From positions 1-64,000 of the forward strand of contig DAHZCG010000003.1 in the NCBI GenBank assembly GCA_027404165.1: a DNA stretch of 64,000 bases, written 5' to 3'. Under the pieces are notes generated by a model, which was not told where the DNA came from, searched no databases, and was given only the letters and a program-made list of their open reading frames with translations. This document shows, piece after piece, positions 61,484 through 64,000 of the stretch. Origin of the DNA: Geobacteraceae bacterium. Its GTDB lineage: Bacteria > Desulfobacterota > Desulfuromonadia > Geobacterales > Pseudopelobacteraceae. The translations under genes were made by a program, and so were the position numbers. Each line of letters starts with the position of its first letter. Positions within the stretch are counted from its first letter, which is position 1.

Positions 61484-64000
61484 TTAAAGTTTGGTAGCGA
61501 ACTTCTCTATCTCAAATGCTTCGATGATATCGCCTATCTTGATGTCGTTATAATTTTCAATGCCGATACCACATTCGTAACCACTGGCAACCTCTTTTAC
61601 ATCATCTTTTATACGACGCAGTGATGAAAGCTTGCCTTCGTGGACTACAACATTATCGCGCAGCAATCTAATCTGCGCATTACGCAGCATTTTTCCATCC
61701 AAAATATATGAACCGGCAACATTGCCGATTTTGGGTACGGAGAACACCTCACGGATTTCCGCCCGGCCAAGGAATTTTTCCTTGAGAGTCGGTGCCAACA
61801 GACCTTCCATGGCCTTCTTCACATCTTCAACCGCATCGTAGATAATGCTGTAAAGACGGATATCAACCCCTTCCTTCTCAGCCATGTTTTGAGCCTTGAC
61901 TTCCGGCCGAACATTGAAGCCGATAATGATGGCATTTGATGCTGCCGCCAGGTTAACGTCTGTTTCTGTAACCGCACCGACAGCGGAATGAAGAACATTT
62001 AGCCTGACTGCATCGGTAGAAAGTTTGCGCAGAGATTCGCCCACGGCTTCGATCGAGCCATGCACGTCGCCCTTGACGATAACATTGAGATCCTTGACTT
62101 CCCCACTCTGAATCTTTTTGTAGAGATCTTCCAGCGACAGCTTGGTATGCTTGGCCAGCTCAACCTCGCGATGTTTAATCTGCCGCAAGGTTGCAATCTC
62201 CTTAGCCTGTTTCTCGTCTTTCATCGCGACAAAGACATCGCCTGCATCAGGAACTCCAGAGAGACCAACAAGCTCAACCGGCATCGACGGTCCGGCCTCC
62301 AGAACCTTTTCACCACGGTCGTTCTGCATGGCTCGAACGCGACCTGAATGTACACCAACCACACAGTAGTCGCCATTTTTCAGGGTACCTTCCTGAACCA
62401 GGACTGTAGCAACCGGCCCACGGCCTTTATCCAGCTTGGCTTCGACAACCGTTCCTTTTGCCAACTTATGAGGATTTGCCTTTAAATCCATTACATCAGC
62501 CTGCAGCAGTACCATCTCCAGCAGTTCCTCAAGATTGATGCGCTTCTTGGCAGATACCTCTACCATAGTTGCATCACCGCCCCATTCAGAAGAGACAAGC
62601 CCGAACTCCATCAGTTCGCGTTTGACATTCTCTGGGCGCGCATCAGGCTTATCAATCTTGTTAACGGCTACAATTATAGGTACTTCGGCAGCTTTAGAGT
62701 GGTTAATGGCCTCACGCGTTTGGGGCATAACACCATCATCGGCAGCAACAACCAGGATAACGATATCAGTTACTTTAGCGCCGCGGGCCCGCATGGCGGT
62801 AAAGGCTTCGTGGCCCGGTGTATCAAGAAAGGTAATTTTGCGCCCTTTCAGCTCCACGTCATAGGCACCTATATGCTGAGTAATCCCGCCTGCCTCGCCG
62901 GCAATAACGTTAGCCTCACGGATGGCATCCAGCAAAGAGGTTTTACCATGGTCGACATGGCCCATAATGGTGACAACAGGTGGACGTTTCTCCAAGGTTT
63001 CAGGCGCGTCCGGAGTCGATTCAAGTATTTCGTCCAGGTCAACTGCAACATTTTCTACTTCATAGCTATATTCGGCAGCCAGAATCACAGCCGTATCAAA
63101 ATCAAGAGGGTGGTTGATGGTCACCATCATGCCCATCTTCATAAGTGACTTGATCAGATCATTGGCCTTTATACCCATACGCTTAGCCAATTCACCCACA
63201 CTGATTGTTTCTGATATTTTGATGATACGCTTGATAGCCTTGGGAACCGTAATCTCTGTACTGCGTGTAGATGTAGACACACGCTCTTTACCACGTTTTT
63301 TTGAACCCCTATATACCGGATCAAAAACTCGCTCACGTTTTTCGATAATTTCCTGCTTCCGCGGTTGCTCCTTCTTTTTGGCAGGAGCGGCATTCTTCTT
63401 GCCACCTTTTCCTGCATCAGGGCCAAAGGTAGGACCTTCTTTTTTTGGACCTGGGCGGCGAGAATCGCCCGCCGGAGGAGAAGCCGGCGCAATCGGTACC
63501 TGCTTCATACGTGAACGGTCCGCTTCAGTAGCCCCCCCAGTCGGAACCGGGCGCCTCTGGTCAGCATCACCTGAACGAGGCGCTGAAGGACGAGCTTCTC
63601 CGGGACGGCTCGAAGCTGGTCGGCTCGGGGTCGAACGGGATGCGGCAGGACGTAGTGATGATGTGGGCGGGGCATCTGCCGACATTACTCGTGTCGGACG
63701 GTTGGTAACGCCGGGAATTTCCATACGGCCGAGAATACGGGCTTGATTGGGGCCGGGCTTCGGTTCAGCAGAAATAGTCGCTTTTTCGATAACGACCGCC
63801 GCCGGCACAACTTCAACCTTTGATGTATCCACAACTGGCGGAACTTCCGGGGCAACAGGAATTTCAGCAGCGACAGGCTGCACAATCGCCGCCGTTTCCA
63901 GTACTACAGCCACCTCTTCAGCTGGCTCAGCCGCCGCTACCTTGGCACGACGCCGGATAATGGTGGTCGTCACCCTGACTTCGTCGGCACCACTTCCTAT
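61484..64000 (-). CDS. infB: Translation initiation factor IF-2 (N-terminus beyond the window)
   Basis: The visible part of at least 839 codons holds a Lys/Pro/Ala/Ser-rich linker, an IF-2 N-module ([20 protein letters not shown]), the GTPase domain with [20 protein letters not shown] and NKIDK, and the C-terminal fMet-tRNA domains. The frame stays open to the last base of the window, so the displayed GTG at 63973 is not the start; about the first 50-60 residues lie to the right. It promotes fMet-tRNA binding to the 30S subunit. Confidence 0.97.
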   Translation of the reverse strand: MGSGADEVRVTTTIIRRRAKVAAAEPAEEVAVVLETAAIVQPVAAEIPVAPEVPPVVDTSKVEVVPAAVVIEKATISAEPKPGPNQARILGRMEIPGVTNRPTRVMSADAPPTSSLRPAASRSTPSRPASSRPGEARPSAPRSGDADQRRPVPTGGATEADRSRMKQVPIAPASPPAGDSRRPGPKKEGPTFGPDAGKGGKKNAAPAKKKEQPRKQEIIEKRERVFDPVYRGSKKRGKERVSTSTRSTEITVPKAIKRIIKISETISVGELAKRMGIKANDLIKSLMKMGMMVTINHPLDFDTAVILAAEYSYEVENVAVDLDEILESTPDAPETLEKRPPVVTIMGHVDHGKTSLLDAIREANVIAGEAGGITQHIGAYDVELKGRKITFLDTPGHEAFTAMRARGAKVTDIVILVVAADDGVMPQTREAINHSKAAEVPIIVAVNKIDKPDARPENVKRELMEFGLVSSEWGGDATMVEVSAKKRINLEELLEMVLLQADVMDLKANPHKLAKGTVVEAKLDKGRGPVATVLVQEGTLKNGDYCVVGVHSGRVRAMQNDRGEKVLEAGPSMPVELVGLSGVPDAGDVFVAMKDEKQAKEIATLRQIKHREVELAKHTKLSLEDLYKKIQSGEVKDLNVIVKGDVHGSIEAVGESLRKLSTDAVRLNVLHSAVGAVTETDVNLAAASNAIIIGFNVRPEVKAQNMAEKEGVDIRLYSIIYDAVEDVKKAMEGLLAPTLKEKFLGRAEIREVFSVPKIGNVAGSYILDGKMLRNAQIRLLRDNVVVHEGKLSSLRRIKDDVKEVASGYECGIGIENYNDIKIGDIIEAFEIEKFATKL

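Noticed and set aside
1..64000. CRISPR array, prophage or complete insertion sequence
   Set aside because: No regularly spaced repeats, phage structural genes, integrase or intact transposase were found.

Overview
The window looks like chromosomal core DNA of a Geobacter/Pelobacter-type member of the Desulfuromonadia (Geobacterales). Evidence: a Hya-type uptake [NiFe]-hydrogenase in the order small-large-cytochrome b-protease, a secreted tetraheme cytochrome, two full-length type IV pilins with an adjacent ABC transporter, many c-di-GMP and two-component proteins, and the infB-rbfA-nrnA-truB-rpsO-pnp translation cluster. The species assignment is inference. I saw no prophage, CRISPR array, rRNA operon or intact insertion sequence.

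Layout. 0.1-6 kb: a tightly overlapping five-gene operon with a P-loop kinase fusion, a small membrane protein, a 1083-residue SLC5 transporter-STAC-GAF-PP2C fusion, a STAS protein and an RsbW-like ATPase. 6-10.3 kb (minus strand): the hydrogenase hyaS-hyaL-hyaB-hyaP. 10.4-14.4 kb (minus): a PilZ protein, a DUF1858 protein, coaD, rsmD and an EndoQ-like nuclease. 14.5-21.1 kb (plus): nadB, a candidate 31-codon gene, a 1352-residue secreted Ig/TIG-domain protein, chorismate mutase and a stand-alone ferredoxin-like domain of DAHP-synthase type. 21.4-30.8 kb is accessory in character: a GlxA-type regulator, a GNAT enzyme, an isochorismatase-family hydrolase, an IS21-like scrap, a long hairpin, the cytochrome, and then a NemR-like TetR regulator leading a redox/electrophile gene set (flavodoxin-fold protein, QueG-like Fe-S protein, cupin, two nitroreductases, a decayed TauE/SafE permease, an MFS transporter and a tautomerase).

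31-35.3 kb (minus): aminotransferase, M42 peptidase, a radical SAM protein and rnc. 35.4-39.8 kb (plus): tmk-holB-ricT-metG. 39.9-49.1 kb (minus): a TPR-like protein, an ABC permease/ATPase pair, two pilin genes each behind a -24/-12 (sigma-54) promoter match, hisS, a response regulator-GGDEF protein and comEC. 49.3-52.2 kb (plus): a hybrid histidine kinase overlapping an HD-GYP response regulator. 52.3-53.5 kb (minus): fbp and a small Cys-rich acidic protein. Then ppk1 (plus), tRNA-His, and on the minus strand pnp, rpsO, truB, nrnA, rbfA and infB, which runs off the right edge.

The most interesting candidate system is the 0.1-6 kb operon. It resembles the CbrA sensor-transporter (SLC5 plus STAC) but has a PP2C phosphatase in place of the histidine kinase, and it sits directly upstream of an anti-sigma-antagonist/anti-sigma-factor pair. 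That suggests a route coupling solute transport to a partner switch. Other points of note: a likely CTG start codon in the radical SAM gene, a separately encoded DAHP-synthase-type regulatory domain beside chorismate mutase, and matching palindromes at both ends of the NemR-like regulator gene.
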